A stretch of DNA of 56,952 nucleotides, taken from Deltaproteobacteria bacterium. GTDB taxonomy: Bacteria; Myxococcota_A; Polyangia; Haliangiales; Haliangiaceae. This document shows, in pieces, positions 41,975-50,411 of the stretch. The translations under genes were made by a program, and so were the position numbers. The notes beneath the pieces were generated by a model. The model had not been told where the DNA came from. It did no database searches and saw only the letters and a list, made by a program, of their open reading frames with translations. Numbering within the stretch: position 1 is the first letter of the stretch; each line of letters begins with the position of its first letter. The DNA lies in NCBI GenBank assembly GCA_029565465.1, contig JAKQOD010000060.1, forward strand, positions 1 to 56,952. The letters run 5' to 3'.

Positions 41975-43252
41975 GTGGCCAAGATCTTGATCGCAACCGT
42001 GCCGTTGACGGGCCACGTTACACCGATGCTGTTGGTGGTGCAGGCGTTGGTCGCGCGTGGGCACAGTGTGGTGTGGTACGGAGCTAGCAAATTTCGCTCG
42101 GCGATCGAGCGCACCGGCGCAACGTTTGCCAGCATGCATGCCAGCATCGATTGGAACGACGCCGATGTCGAAGCAGCGTTGCCGGCATTGCGCGGCAAGC
42201 GTGGCCTTGCACGGGTGAAAACGCAGCTGATCGAGATGTTCATTGCACCGATGCAACAGCAGTTGCGCGATCTTGCAGCGCTAGCAACTGCCAACACGCC
42301 CGATCTTGTGCTGGCCGATTCAGCACATTTGGGTGCAGCGTTGTTGTCGGAAACGCAGCGCACGCGCTGGGCCACGCTGGGTATCAGCGCTTTGGTTGTG
42401 CCAAGCATCGACACCGCACCGTTTGGGCCTGGCTGGCGGCCATCGTCGTCGGTATTTGGCCGTTGGCGTAATCGCTTTTTGAATTGGCTGGTGTTTCGCT
42501 GCATGTTTCGCCGCGTCAATCACGCATATCGCCGTGAGCGCAGCGCTGCCGGTTTGCCGACGCTTGGAACCTATTTCGAAAGCCTGACGCCGTATCTGTA
42601 TTTGCAACCGACCGTGCCGTCGTTTGAATATCCGCGTTCGGATCTAGCACCGCAGATTCGATTCATTGGCCCACTGGTGCCCAAACCGTCCACCAACGAT
42701 GTGTCGCTGCCAGCCTGGTGGCCCGACGTTGAAGCAGCGCACCAGCGAGGCACGCCGATTGTGATGGTGACCCAAGGTACCTTAGCAACAGATCCGAATG
42801 AACTGATCGTACCGGCGCTGCGTGGGCTAGCGGGCCTTGAGGCGTTGGTCATTGCAACCACCCCCAACGGATTGCCGCCCGCCGATGTGCCGGCTAATGC
42901 GCGGGTTGCAACGTTCATTCCGTATCACGTGGCGATGCCGCTGCTTGCGGCAGTTGTTACCAATGGTGGCTACGGCGGTGTGCAAATGGCGCTGCAAGCT
43001 GGCGTGCCGCTGGTGGTCGCCGGTGGCAGTGAGGAGAAGCCTGAGATCGCAGCGCGGGTTGCGTGGTGCGGTGCAGGTGTTGATCTGCGTACCGGCCGGC
43101 CACGTGCGAGCCAGATCGCTGTTGCAGTTACCAAGGTGCTATCCGATTCGACCTATCGCACGCGCGCTCAAGCCATGGGCGCCGACATGCAAAAGCACAA
43201 CGCACTCGACGAAGCGGCGGCATTGATCGAAGCGCTAGCTGCACAGGTGTAG
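41975..43252 (+). CDS. GT1-family glycosyltransferase (UDP-glucuronosyl/MGT-like)
   Basis: GT-B fold glycosyltransferase of 425 residues acting on hydrophobic acceptors such as sterols, macrolides or carotenoids in known members. N-domain: ILIATVPLTGHVTPMLLVVQ (about 4-23) with His14 of the catalytic GH motif; C-domain: VTQGTLATDPNEL (about 264-276) and the sugar-nucleotide motif VVTNGGYGGVQMALQAG (about 327-343), followed by VPLVVAGGSEEKPEIAARV. The usual THGG donor motif is TNGG here, as in many bacterial MGT-type enzymes. GTG start at 41975; no signal. Acceptor unknown; carotenoid or antibiotic pathway genes are not adjacent. Confidence 0.9.
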   Translation: MAKILIATVPLTGHVTPMLLVVQALVARGHSVVWYGASKFRSAIERTGATFASMHASIDWNDADVEAALPALRGKRGLARVKTQLIEMFIAPMQQQLRDLAALATANTPDLVLADSAHLGAALLSETQRTRWATLGISALVVPSIDTAPFGPGWRPSSSVFGRWRNRFLNWLVFRCMFRRVNHAYRRERSAAGLPTLGTYFESLTPYLYLQPTVPSFEYPRSDLAPQIRFIGPLVPKPSTNDVSLPAWWPDVEAAHQRGTPIVMVTQGTLATDPNELIVPALRGLAGLEALVIATTPNGLPPADVPANARVATFIPYHVAMPLLAAVVTNGGYGGVQMALQAGVPLVVAGGSEEKPEIAARVAWCGAGVDLRTGRPRASQIAVAVTKVLSDSTYRTRAQAMGADMQKHNALDEAAALIEALAAQV

Positions 43253-43266
43253 ACAGCAGCGACGAA

Positions 43267-44091
43267 CTACTTGCCTGCGATCCACGCTGTGTAGTCTGCG
43301 GCCGCGGTTTTCCACTTGCGAACGTATGACGTGATTTCCGTGCCGACTGATTCTCGTCGGAACAGCGCATCCGTGGTGCTTGCGAATGCATCCATAGCTG
43401 CCAACGTTGCTGGCGCTTTGCTGAGCTGCGAAGCCGATGTCCATGCCTGGTGCCGCGCCAATACCTCACCGTGAACCCCGCGGAGCCGTTCGCTAATGTT
43501 GGCGGCTTCGGATGCGAACGCATGCTGCAATTCGTCGTCGTGCAACGCGTAGGTTTGCCATGCTGCAGGTGGATGCGGGTGGTTACTCCGCACTTTGTTG
43601 ACGACCGCGATGCTCAACATTGCAGCCATCAAGCCAGTGCCTTCTTGTCGCAACCGCAACGCAAAACAAAGCGCACCTTGCGCGAGATACGGATCGGTTG
43701 GCAATGCGTCAATACTCGCGGCGACCATGCGATACATTTCGCTTTGAGCGGCGATGCTGGCTTCATCGTAGCGTCGAGCATTACCAAGCCCGCCGTGTTC
43801 GGCACACCACGCGGATAACAGCACGGCGATCTTTTGCGCGTTTTCGACGCTGATTTTCTTCGCTTCAACCATAGCGCGGTCGTTTGGCCCGCCGAATGCA
43901 CGCTGATCTGCCAACGCCAACGCTGCATAAAGTTTCTCACTGGGGCCAAGTGCGACGTCAGGTTGGGCCGCCATTTGGATTCCAAGCGTGTCGGCGTAGG
44001 TGAAGTCGTGCAATTCCTTAGGGTGGTCGCAAGCGCTCAGGGCAACCGCGCAAGCCAAGAGCGAAACGCTAAAAGTCGACGAATGAACCAT
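43267..44091 (-). CDS. Helical lipoprotein
   Basis: Predicted lipoprotein of 274 residues: MVHSSTFSVSLLACAVAL signal, SAC lipobox (Cys21). Entirely helical afterwards (LYAALALADQRAFG, ISVENAQKIAVLLSAWC, IAAQSEMYRMVAASIDAL, AFASEAANISERLRGVHG), with no repeats I can assign. Ends 14 bases before the convergent glycosyltransferase stop. Unknown role. Confidence 0.78.
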   Translation of the reverse strand: MVHSSTFSVSLLACAVALSACDHPKELHDFTYADTLGIQMAAQPDVALGPSEKLYAALALADQRAFGGPNDRAMVEAKKISVENAQKIAVLLSAWCAEHGGLGNARRYDEASIAAQSEMYRMVAASIDALPTDPYLAQGALCFALRLRQEGTGLMAAMLSIAVVNKVRSNHPHPPAAWQTYALHDDELQHAFASEAANISERLRGVHGEVLARHQAWTSASQLSKAPATLAAMDAFASTTDALFRRESVGTEITSYVRKWKTAAADYTAWIAGK

Positions 44092-44207
44092 CGTGAGATG
44101 GTCGCTGGTTAACGAGGCTTCGTCAACGTCATGCGGGGCTAAGCGCTGTACCTACGATTGTCGTATTTCTTCAAGAACACGTCGGCGCAGCGGTTTAACC
44201 TGCGTGC

Positions 44208-44597
44208 ATGAAGTTGAAATACACAATTCTCTACGTGCAAGACGTTGCGGCGTCGCTAGCGTTCTATGAAGCAGCGTTTGGGCTGGCAACACGTCACGTT
44301 CACGAATCCGGTGAGTATGCTGAGCTCGAAACCGGAGCCACAACGTTGGCATTCAGTGCTAGGCAATTTTTGCATTCGATCGGTAAGTCCGTAGCTGCGC
44401 CGGACCGCAATGCGCCAGTGTTTGAAATTGCGTTTGAAACTGATGATGTCGCGAAGGACTTTGAGCGAGCCGTTGCGAACGGTGCAACGCCGGTGAGCGC
44501 GCCGCAAGCCATGCCATGGGGCCAAACTGTTAGCTACGTGAGCGATTGTGATGGCTACTTGGTCGAGATTTGTTCGCCGGTAGTGCGGCCGGCGTAG
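44208..44597 (+). CDS. VOC-superfamily (glyoxalase-like) protein
   Basis: Single VOC domain protein of 129 residues with the beta-alpha-beta-beta-beta motif repeated: LKYTILYVQDVAASLAFYEA (about 3-22), YAELETGATTLAF, FEIAFETDDVAKDFERAV, and a C-terminal DCDGYLVEICSP metal-side strand. Typical ligands (His near the first strand, Glu in LVEIC) support divalent metal binding in the dimer. Members include lactoylglutathione lyases, antibiotic-resistance proteins and dioxygenases; the short length and lack of flanking genes do not distinguish. Convergent with the AraC regulator, three bases apart. Confidence 0.88.
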   Translation: MKLKYTILYVQDVAASLAFYEAAFGLATRHVHESGEYAELETGATTLAFSARQFLHSIGKSVAAPDRNAPVFEIAFETDDVAKDFERAVANGATPVSAPQAMPWGQTVSYVSDCDGYLVEICSPVVRPA

Positions 44598-44599
44598 CG

Positions 44600-45244
44600 C
44601 TAGCAATACGCTTTGGCCAACAGGTTTGCGTGCAGTTGCGCATTCGCCGCAATCTCCGATGGTCGGTAGCCAAACCACGTTTGCATGTCGCGCGCCATGT
44701 GGGCGTGGTCGGCATAATCAAACTGATGCGCGATCTCAGCGTAGTTGGCAGCGCGGAAAAGTGCCTTCGCTGTGCGGCGCGCGCGTGCGAGTTGCCGCCA
44801 GAATACCGGCGGCTGGCCAGTGTGCTTTGCAACCAACCGCTGCAGCGTGCGCTGGGTTTGCCCAAGGAACTTCGCGCCGTTGTTGATCTTGATGTCCGGC
44901 GTGGCAAGCACCGTTAAGGCCTCGTCGAGACTCGCATTGGTCGATAAAAACGCCGAGATTTCGTCGAGCCGCATGTCTGGTGCGAGCGGTTTTTGCGTGA
45001 GCCATCGATGGAGTCCAACGGTGTCGATGATGGTGCCTGGCCGCAGTCGCAAGCCGCGCATCGAGGTGCCGACGACGCCACGCCCACGATGGTTGCTGCG
45101 TGCCAGCTCGAACAGGTATGCTGTAGTACGCCCCACGGCATCGCTGACAAAAATGATATCGCGACAGCCGTCGGGCGGAACGTCGATCGTCTCTGCACGC
45201 TTGCAGTGATACGACCAGGCTTCAAGGATAGGGGATGGCTGCAT
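44600..45244 (-). CDS. AraC-family transcriptional regulator
   Basis: Regulator of about 214 residues. N-terminal cupin-like part with VPPDGCRDIIFVSDA (typical AraC effector domain), then a long linker. The C-terminal HTH pair: FLGQTQRTLQRLVAKHTGQP (first helix-turn-helix) and EIAHQFDYADHAHMARDMQ (second), with the family signature around FDYADHAHMARDMQTWFG. Start ATG at 45244 chosen; the frame could begin at 45289. The effector domain is short; ligand unknown. Its convergent position three bases from the VOC gene suggests, but does not prove, joint control. Confidence 0.85.
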   Translation of the reverse strand: MQPSPILEAWSYHCKRAETIDVPPDGCRDIIFVSDAVGRTTAYLFELARSNHRGRGVVGTSMRGLRLRPGTIIDTVGLHRWLTQKPLAPDMRLDEISAFLSTNASLDEALTVLATPDIKINNGAKFLGQTQRTLQRLVAKHTGQPPVFWRQLARARRTAKALFRAANYAEIAHQFDYADHAHMARDMQTWFGYRPSEIAANAQLHANLLAKAYC

Positions 45245-45316
45245 GCGGTGGAACGGACCTACTTTGTAACAATTGTGCTTTGTTGCCAACCAAACGTGTC
45301 AGCGACAGGTATCGCG

Positions 45317-46681
45317 TTAGCCACGGCGGCGCGGCCGACGCCGCTCGACACCGCCACCACGTGGCTTGGCTGGTCGCACGGGCACTGGCGGTGCGGGCCG
45401 CCAATTGCGTTCAAGCACGGGGGCTGGTTCTGACCATGCCGGTGTGGTGCGCGCAGGTGCGGTTTTGGCGCCATCATGATCCCAACTGGTGGCAGCAATT
45501 TCTTCGATCGGTTGCATTGGATCGATTGGAATCGAACGACGTGCTGAATCTTGTACCCGCTTGGGTTCACCATTTTGGCGTAGGTTACGCGTTGGTGCAC
45601 GGCTCGGTTCAAAGCGTTGCGTGTTGGCGCCGGCGCGCTGCGTGGTGATCGGCGGGCGCGTAGCGCCGCCCCGTGGGCGATTGTTGTCGAGCTGCTGGGT
45701 AATGATCGGCGGGCGCGTAGCACCGCCCCGCGGGCGATTGTTGTCGCGCTGCTGCGTGAAGATCGGCGGGCGATTGTCGGCGCCGCGCTGCGTGGTGATC
45801 GGCGGGCGATTGGCGCCGCTTCGTGGGACGTTTTGTGGCGAGCGGTTGTCGAAGCGCTGCCCGTCGTTGCGCTGATCCCGACTGTTGTTACGATGCTGGC
45901 CACGATCATTACGTGCTTGTAGCGGCGGGCCTGGCGGCGATGGCACAAATGATGGCGTCAATTCGCGCCTGCCATATGCAGTCCAAATTTTGCGCGCATC
46001 GTCGCGAAATGCCAACAGGCTAGGATCCGACGCAGCCAAGAACTCGCGCACATTTTCAAAATCGCGCCGAAAGAAAAACTCCGCTCGCGAATTGTGCGGT
46101 GCCGAGACAATCTGCGGGAAATCGATAATCGTGGCTCCGGCCGCACCGTCGAGAATGTTGTACGGCGACAAATCGCCGTGGATCAAATCCAGGCACAACA
46201 TGCCCACAATCTGTGCACGCAGGTCGACATACAGCGCATGCGCTGCAGCTGGCGTCAGCGTCAACTCGATCAGCCGCGGCGCGGCGTTACCGTCGGCATC
46301 CGCAACCAACTGCATCAACAGCACGCCTTCGTAAAACATGATCGGTTGCGGCACGCGCAACCCCGCAGCGAACAGCTTGCCTAACGCATCGGCTTCGGCG
46401 GACTTCCAAGCGTCTTCTTCCGACTCCCGGCCAAACCGACTGCCGGCTTCAATCGCACGCCGGGTCCGGCTGCTGCGAATTTCTCGGCCTTCCTTGTAGT
46501 CGGCGTTGCTTTTAAAGCTGCGGGTCGCGCGGTCTTTGTAGACCTTGGCCGCGATAATCTGGCCATCGCGCCGCACTCGGTAAATATCTGCTTCTTTGCC
46601 ACTCTTGAGTCGGCCCAGCACTTCATCGATGATGCCGTCGTCGACGAGTGGGTCCAAAGGGTGCGGCATGCGGTCCGCCAT
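45317..46681 (-). CDS. RIO-family protein kinase with long Arg/Asn/Pro-rich tail
   Basis: RIO1-type atypical protein kinase. N-lobe SGKEADIYRV (27-36) and K46 in IIAAKVYK; catalytic loop LIHGDLSPYN (166-175) with D170 and N175; metal motif IIDFPQ (185-190) with D187, all in RIO1 order. In eukaryotes and archaea RIO kinases mature the 40S/30S ribosomal subunit. Here the kinase domain (~245 residues) is followed by ~210 disordered residues rich in Arg, Asn, Gln and Pro with two RPRGGATRPP repeats and several N-R-P-P-I-x-T-Q units, plausible RNA-binding tail. Length 454 versus the ~250-280 typical for bacterial RIO proteins is the oddity. No operon partner. Confidence 0.9.
   Translation of the reverse strand: MADRMPHPLDPLVDDGIIDEVLGRLKSGKEADIYRVRRDGQIIAAKVYKDRATRSFKSNADYKEGREIRSSRTRRAIEAGSRFGRESEEDAWKSAEADALGKLFAAGLRVPQPIMFYEGVLLMQLVADADGNAAPRLIELTLTPAAAHALYVDLRAQIVGMLCLDLIHGDLSPYNILDGAAGATIIDFPQIVSAPHNSRAEFFFRRDFENVREFLAASDPSLLAFRDDARKIWTAYGRRELTPSFVPSPPGPPLQARNDRGQHRNNSRDQRNDGQRFDNRSPQNVPRSGANRPPITTQRGADNRPPIFTQQRDNNRPRGGATRPPIITQQLDNNRPRGGATRPPITTQRAGANTQRFEPSRAPTRNLRQNGEPKRVQDSARRSIPIDPMQPIEEIAATSWDHDGAKTAPARTTPAWSEPAPVLERNWRPAPPVPVRPAKPRGGGVERRRPRRRG
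45640..45830 (-). repeat. Coding repeat in the RIO-kinase tail
   Basis: Tandem near-identical segments of about 57 bases encoding NNRPRGGATRPPI(I/T)TQ, followed by shorter copies of NRPPI-x-TQ. Positions approximate. Base-level similarity between copies is high, implying recent duplication. Confidence 0.75.
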
Positions 46682-46726
46682 TATAGCCGTTTCGCAGCCT
46701 GGATTGCGAGAGGCAGTGCGTGCCGG

Positions 46727-48718
46727 CTATTTCTTTTCCAGCAGCGTTTGTTGCCAAAACAGCATGCAGGCCGCCGTGAAGTAATCAACGTTGGCCTTTT
46801 TGCGAAAACCGTGGCCTTCATCGTCGAACAGCAAGTACCAAGGCGTGGCACCGGTTTTGCTAACCGCATCGACGATTTGTTCAGCTTCGGTCCATGGCAC
46901 CCGTGGATCGTTTTTGCCTTGGGCGACAAACAGGCGTGCGCGGATTTTGGCTGCGTTGCGCAGGGGCGAAATCTTTTCGAACAGCGCAGCCATCTTGGGG
47001 TCGCGTTCATCACCATACTCGACGCGACGCAAGTCTTGGCGGTAGGCCTCGGTGTTTTTCAAAAACGTGCCGAAATGCGAAATGCCAACGACATCAATAC
47101 CCGCTGCAATGCGGTCGCTGAAGTTCGTCAACGACGCTAACACCATGTAGCCACCATACGAGCCGCCCATCACGCCGATGCGTTTGGCGTCGAGCTCGGG
47201 TTGTTTACCAATCCAATCGAGCAGCGCACCGATATCGCGCACCGAGTCTTCGCGTTTCTCGGCGTTGTCGAGGGTGAGATAGGTTTTACCGTAGCCGCTG
47301 GAGCCGCGGACGTTAGGGCTGATGATGGCAACCTGTTTCTCGACGGCAAGGTATTGAATGGTTGCGCTAAACGTTGGGGTGGTTTGGCTTTCAGGGCCGC
47401 CGTGAATGTTGATGATGACCGGCAGCTTGACGTTGGCGGCCACGTTTTTGGGGCGATAGTAGAATGCAGGGATCAAGCGCGGCTTGCCATCGACGCTGTC
47501 AAAGGTTGGATATTGAATAAGGGTTGGCGCTACGAAGGTTGCGACATCAAGCCCACCCACTTCACTTTGGGTCCAGCGCTCGACGCTGCGCTTGCCGATG
47601 TCAATCACGTACACATCGTTGGGCGTCGTAGCGCTGTTGACCGAAACTGCCAACTTGTTGCCATCAGCAGAAAACGCGAACGCTGTGAATACGCCAGCTG
47701 GCAACGTCGGTAGTTTGAGTTCACGATGCGATGGGACTTCGAGGACACGCAGTTTGCTGTAGCCGTTTTCGTTGGTGATATAGGCCAACCGCTTGCGGTT
47801 AGCAGCCAAAGCAAAACCCGCGACGTCCCACGCGCTGCTTTGGCTGACTGCGGTGACCTTGTTGGTGGCCATGTCGTGTTTGCGCAGCGTCAGAAATTCA
47901 GACGGTTTGCCAGCCAACGGCTCGTCGGAGACGAAGTACGCCGAGGTTGCGCTGGCGTAGGCAAAACCTCCAAACGCGGCTTTGCCACCGTCGATTGGAT
48001 ACATCGTGACCTTTTTGGTCGCGAGGTCGACTTCGCCAGGATAAGCCTCGGCAATTGAGACGCTTTTGCTAAAGATCAGCGACTTGCCATCGGGCGCAAA
48101 GTCGCGTGGCGCGACGCTGCCGCCGATAGTCACAACAGCTTCGGCCGCCCGGCTTTGAAAATCGTAAACCCAAACGTCGGTATCGGAGCCGTTGCGTGCA
48201 GTGCTGCTGTAGGCCAGCTTTTTGCCATCTGGCGACCATACCGGGCTGCCATTCTGCGAACGTTTACCGTCGGTGATGCGAGTGATGACGCGGGTCTTTA
48301 AGTCGAACCAGTAGAGCTGTGAAAACTCGTTGCCGCCTTCGTCCTTGCCAAACACAAAGCCATCGAGGTTCGAGGCCAACGGTGCAAGCGCCGCGAAGCC
48401 GATCGGTTCATTGAAGAATGTCAATTGCTCGCGCGTACCCAGCGCGCGACAAACCCGATGTACTTGGTTGGTTTCCGCAAAGCGTGTGAGCACCAACTGG
48501 CAGCCGTTTTTGGTGAAGCCAAGCGTGGTTGCGCCGCGCGTGTTTTGGTAACGCCCCAATGTTTCGAGCAACGCTGGTGGGATTTCAGGTATGCCAACGA
48601 CGGTGCGATTGCCTTGCACCTTTTTAGCTACATTGGTTGGCGGCCTGGGTCCGGCAGCGTACGCGTGCTGCGCTGCAGTTGCCGCTGTGAATGAAATGAG
48701 CAATACAAGTTTGTTCAC
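46727..48718 (-). CDS. Secreted S9 prolyl oligopeptidase-family serine peptidase
   Basis: Predicted 663-residue S9 peptidase. Signal MNKLVLLISFTAATAAQHAY cleaved near AYA. Residues about 60-400 form a beta-propeller (SPVWSPDGKKLAY at 158-170 and similar SxDG-K-x-[LV] blades: APDGKSLIF, SADGNKLAV), then an alpha/beta-hydrolase domain from about 430: oxyanion region NIHGGP (437-442), nucleophile MGGSYGGY (S520), Asp604 in QGKNDPRVP and His636 in DEGHGF. Fits dipeptidyl/acylaminoacyl peptidases secreted to the periplasm or outside. Single gene; divergent from the lipoprotein at 48900 with 181 bases between. Confidence 0.93.
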   Translation of the reverse strand: MNKLVLLISFTAATAAQHAYAAGPRPPTNVAKKVQGNRTVVGIPEIPPALLETLGRYQNTRGATTLGFTKNGCQLVLTRFAETNQVHRVCRALGTREQLTFFNEPIGFAALAPLASNLDGFVFGKDEGGNEFSQLYWFDLKTRVITRITDGKRSQNGSPVWSPDGKKLAYSSTARNGSDTDVWVYDFQSRAAEAVVTIGGSVAPRDFAPDGKSLIFSKSVSIAEAYPGEVDLATKKVTMYPIDGGKAAFGGFAYASATSAYFVSDEPLAGKPSEFLTLRKHDMATNKVTAVSQSSAWDVAGFALAANRKRLAYITNENGYSKLRVLEVPSHRELKLPTLPAGVFTAFAFSADGNKLAVSVNSATTPNDVYVIDIGKRSVERWTQSEVGGLDVATFVAPTLIQYPTFDSVDGKPRLIPAFYYRPKNVAANVKLPVIINIHGGPESQTTPTFSATIQYLAVEKQVAIISPNVRGSSGYGKTYLTLDNAEKREDSVRDIGALLDWIGKQPELDAKRIGVMGGSYGGYMVLASLTNFSDRIAAGIDVVGISHFGTFLKNTEAYRQDLRRVEYGDERDPKMAALFEKISPLRNAAKIRARLFVAQGKNDPRVPWTEAEQIVDAVSKTGATPWYLLFDDEGHGFRKKANVDYFTAACMLFWQQTLLEKK

Positions 48719-48899
48719 CGAACGTTGGTAACACCAGGCTGGCCCGAGTGCGCAGTAAAGGCATCAATATCCCGCGTGATCCGCCGGCTCGTGGTTGGGC
48801 CGGCAAGCGGTGTAGCCATGGAGGCCTGCACGAAAGGTACATAGTTTCGGCCATCTAGCCCTAGGGAAACATGGTCCGCATCATGCAAAGACGCCTGGC

Positions 48900-49667
48900 A
48901 TGCGCGCTTTAACTACCCTTAGCCTAGCCCTGCTTTCACTTTCAACGTTTGCGGTTGGCTGTGCCGACGAGGCACTGGAAGACCGCACTGCCCGTGATGA
49001 TGCTGACTTGTTATCTGAACAAGCCGATGCCAAAGCGGATGGCTACAGCGCATGTGGTGATACGTGTGGCCAAGCGCTTTGTGGCGTCAGTTGGACGCCT
49101 GGCAAAGCCTACGGTAGCCCAAGCTGTTACGGCGATGACAGTGATGCTGCGACCCGCTTAGCGTTTTCGATGTCGGGTTCTGAGTCGGCCTCGTTTGATA
49201 CTCGCAATGTTCCATACCAACCAGTGTTCCGGCTCGATCGTGTGTACATGTACGGATTGGATATCTGGAATTTCGCTACGCGCTCAGGTTTTGAGTTGTT
49301 GTTCCGCGATATCACCAAAGGTGCTTTTGCCCTCAACGGCGCGCACAACAAGGGCATTGCCTTCTCGGTCTACACCAAGACGTTCACTGGCCCTGGTGAA
49401 TACACCGCCGAAGTTGGCATCACGATGTCGTCGGAACGCACTGCATTCAACGCACCGGCGACCGTCGGCAACAAGTACTACACGACCGATGGTTGCAAGC
49501 TGAAAGTCGAAGCCAACCCAGCGCCGCAAGGCGGTTTCCGTGGCACGTTTGATTGTGCGAATGTGCCAAACAAAGAACGCACGCGGGCAATCCGGCTCAG
49601 TGGTGAATTCTTGATCCCAGCCACGGCAGTTGATCAAACGATGATCGTTGCCAAGCCATTGCAATAG
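48900..49667 (+). CDS. Lipoprotein, beta-rich
   Basis: Predicted lipoprotein of 255 residues: MRALTTLSLALLSLSTFAVG signal, VGC lipobox (Cys21), acidic linker, then a Cys cluster (YSACGDTCGQALCGVSW; the last SCYGDDS) and an extended beta region (FELLFRDITKG, YTAEVGITMSSERTAFN, CKLKVEANPAPQGGFRGTFDC). Similar Cys spacing occurs in other lipoproteins of this window (21761, 55057) but I could not assign a family. The gap to 48718 has no clear promoter. Confidence 0.8.
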   Translation: MRALTTLSLALLSLSTFAVGCADEALEDRTARDDADLLSEQADAKADGYSACGDTCGQALCGVSWTPGKAYGSPSCYGDDSDAATRLAFSMSGSESASFDTRNVPYQPVFRLDRVYMYGLDIWNFATRSGFELLFRDITKGAFALNGAHNKGIAFSVYTKTFTGPGEYTAEVGITMSSERTAFNAPATVGNKYYTTDGCKLKVEANPAPQGGFRGTFDCANVPNKERTRAIRLSGEFLIPATAVDQTMIVAKPLQ

Positions 49668-49714
49668 TTCTAGTTGAATGCAGCGCGCAGTGCTTCTACA
49701 CTGCACCATCGCAC

Positions 49715-50368
49715 ATGGCGCGCAAACGGAAAAAGCCTGTGGAACGCGCAGCGGTGCCTGATCGCTATGCTGCGTTTGCAGAGCATCCGCGTTTTGGCCA
49801 AGGCCCGCGGGTTACCGGGCTCGATCCGAAGCCCAGCGGTGCGGTTCAGCCAGGCGAAGCGTTGACGGTGTTGCACTGGCATTCGCCTGGACGCAAACGC
49901 ATCCCCAACACGGCGGTCGTTGCGAATTGGCGGAAGCAGACCTTCACCGTGCTGCCAGTGACGCACTACTTTGATACCGCCCGCACCTGTCGCGATTGTG
50001 GCTTGGAGTTCATCTTCTACGCCTTGGAACAACAACACTGGTACGAGGAACTCGGCTTTTCCCTCGACGCTGATTGTGTGCGCTGCGTTGCGTGCCGCAA
50101 AATCGATCAAGCACGTGCAGCGCAACGGCGACGCTATGAAACGTTGTTGCATGCACCGCAGCGCTCCGATGAAGAATCACTGGAAATGGCCGAGTGCTGT
50201 ATGGCGCTGGTCGAAGCCGCGCTGTTTTCGCCACGCCAGCTTGAACGGGTGCGCATGGTGCTAAACGCTACCGCCGCAACGGCATCGAGCAAATTACAGA
50301 AGCGGCGCGAGCATTTGCGTGAACGAATTGCCGCATTTGCAGCGCGGCCGGCCGGCCCGCCACGCTGA
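49715..50368 (+). CDS. Zinc-ribbon protein (zf-trcl type)
   Basis: Cytoplasmic protein of 217 residues with a treble-clef/zinc-ribbon core: TCRDCGLEFIF (about 91-101) and CVRCVACRK (about 118-126), i.e. C-x2-C...C-x2-C with a conserved F-x-Y-A-L-E-Q-Q-H-W-Y between, as in PF13451-type probable zinc-binding domains. The first ~85 residues hold a PGRKRIPNTAVVANWRKQTF segment; the C-terminus is a coiled helical RRRYETLLHA...LQKRREHLRERIAAF tail. Likely nucleic-acid related (inference). Starts ATG 49715; ends 44 bases before the convergent gene, separated by a hairpin. Confidence 0.8.
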   Translation: MARKRKKPVERAAVPDRYAAFAEHPRFGQGPRVTGLDPKPSGAVQPGEALTVLHWHSPGRKRIPNTAVVANWRKQTFTVLPVTHYFDTARTCRDCGLEFIFYALEQQHWYEELGFSLDADCVRCVACRKIDQARAAQRRRYETLLHAPQRSDEESLEMAECCMALVEAALFSPRQLERVRMVLNATAATASSKLQKRREHLRERIAAFAARPAGPPR

Positions 50369-50376
50369 AATGTGAA

Positions 50377-50399
50377 GAGTCCGAAAACCGGACGAACTC
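50377..50399. terminator. Hairpin between convergent genes
   Basis: GAGTCCG-aaaac-CGGAC with flanking GAACTC: a GTCCG/CGGAC stem (50379-50383 with 50389-50393), extended by an imperfect GAG/CTC arm. No T-run, so a weak or bidirectional terminator at best. The second copy of a similar GTCCG...CGGAC hairpin occurs at 53565-53579. Confidence 0.4.
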
Positions 50400-50411
50400 G
50401 TGATTCTTGGG

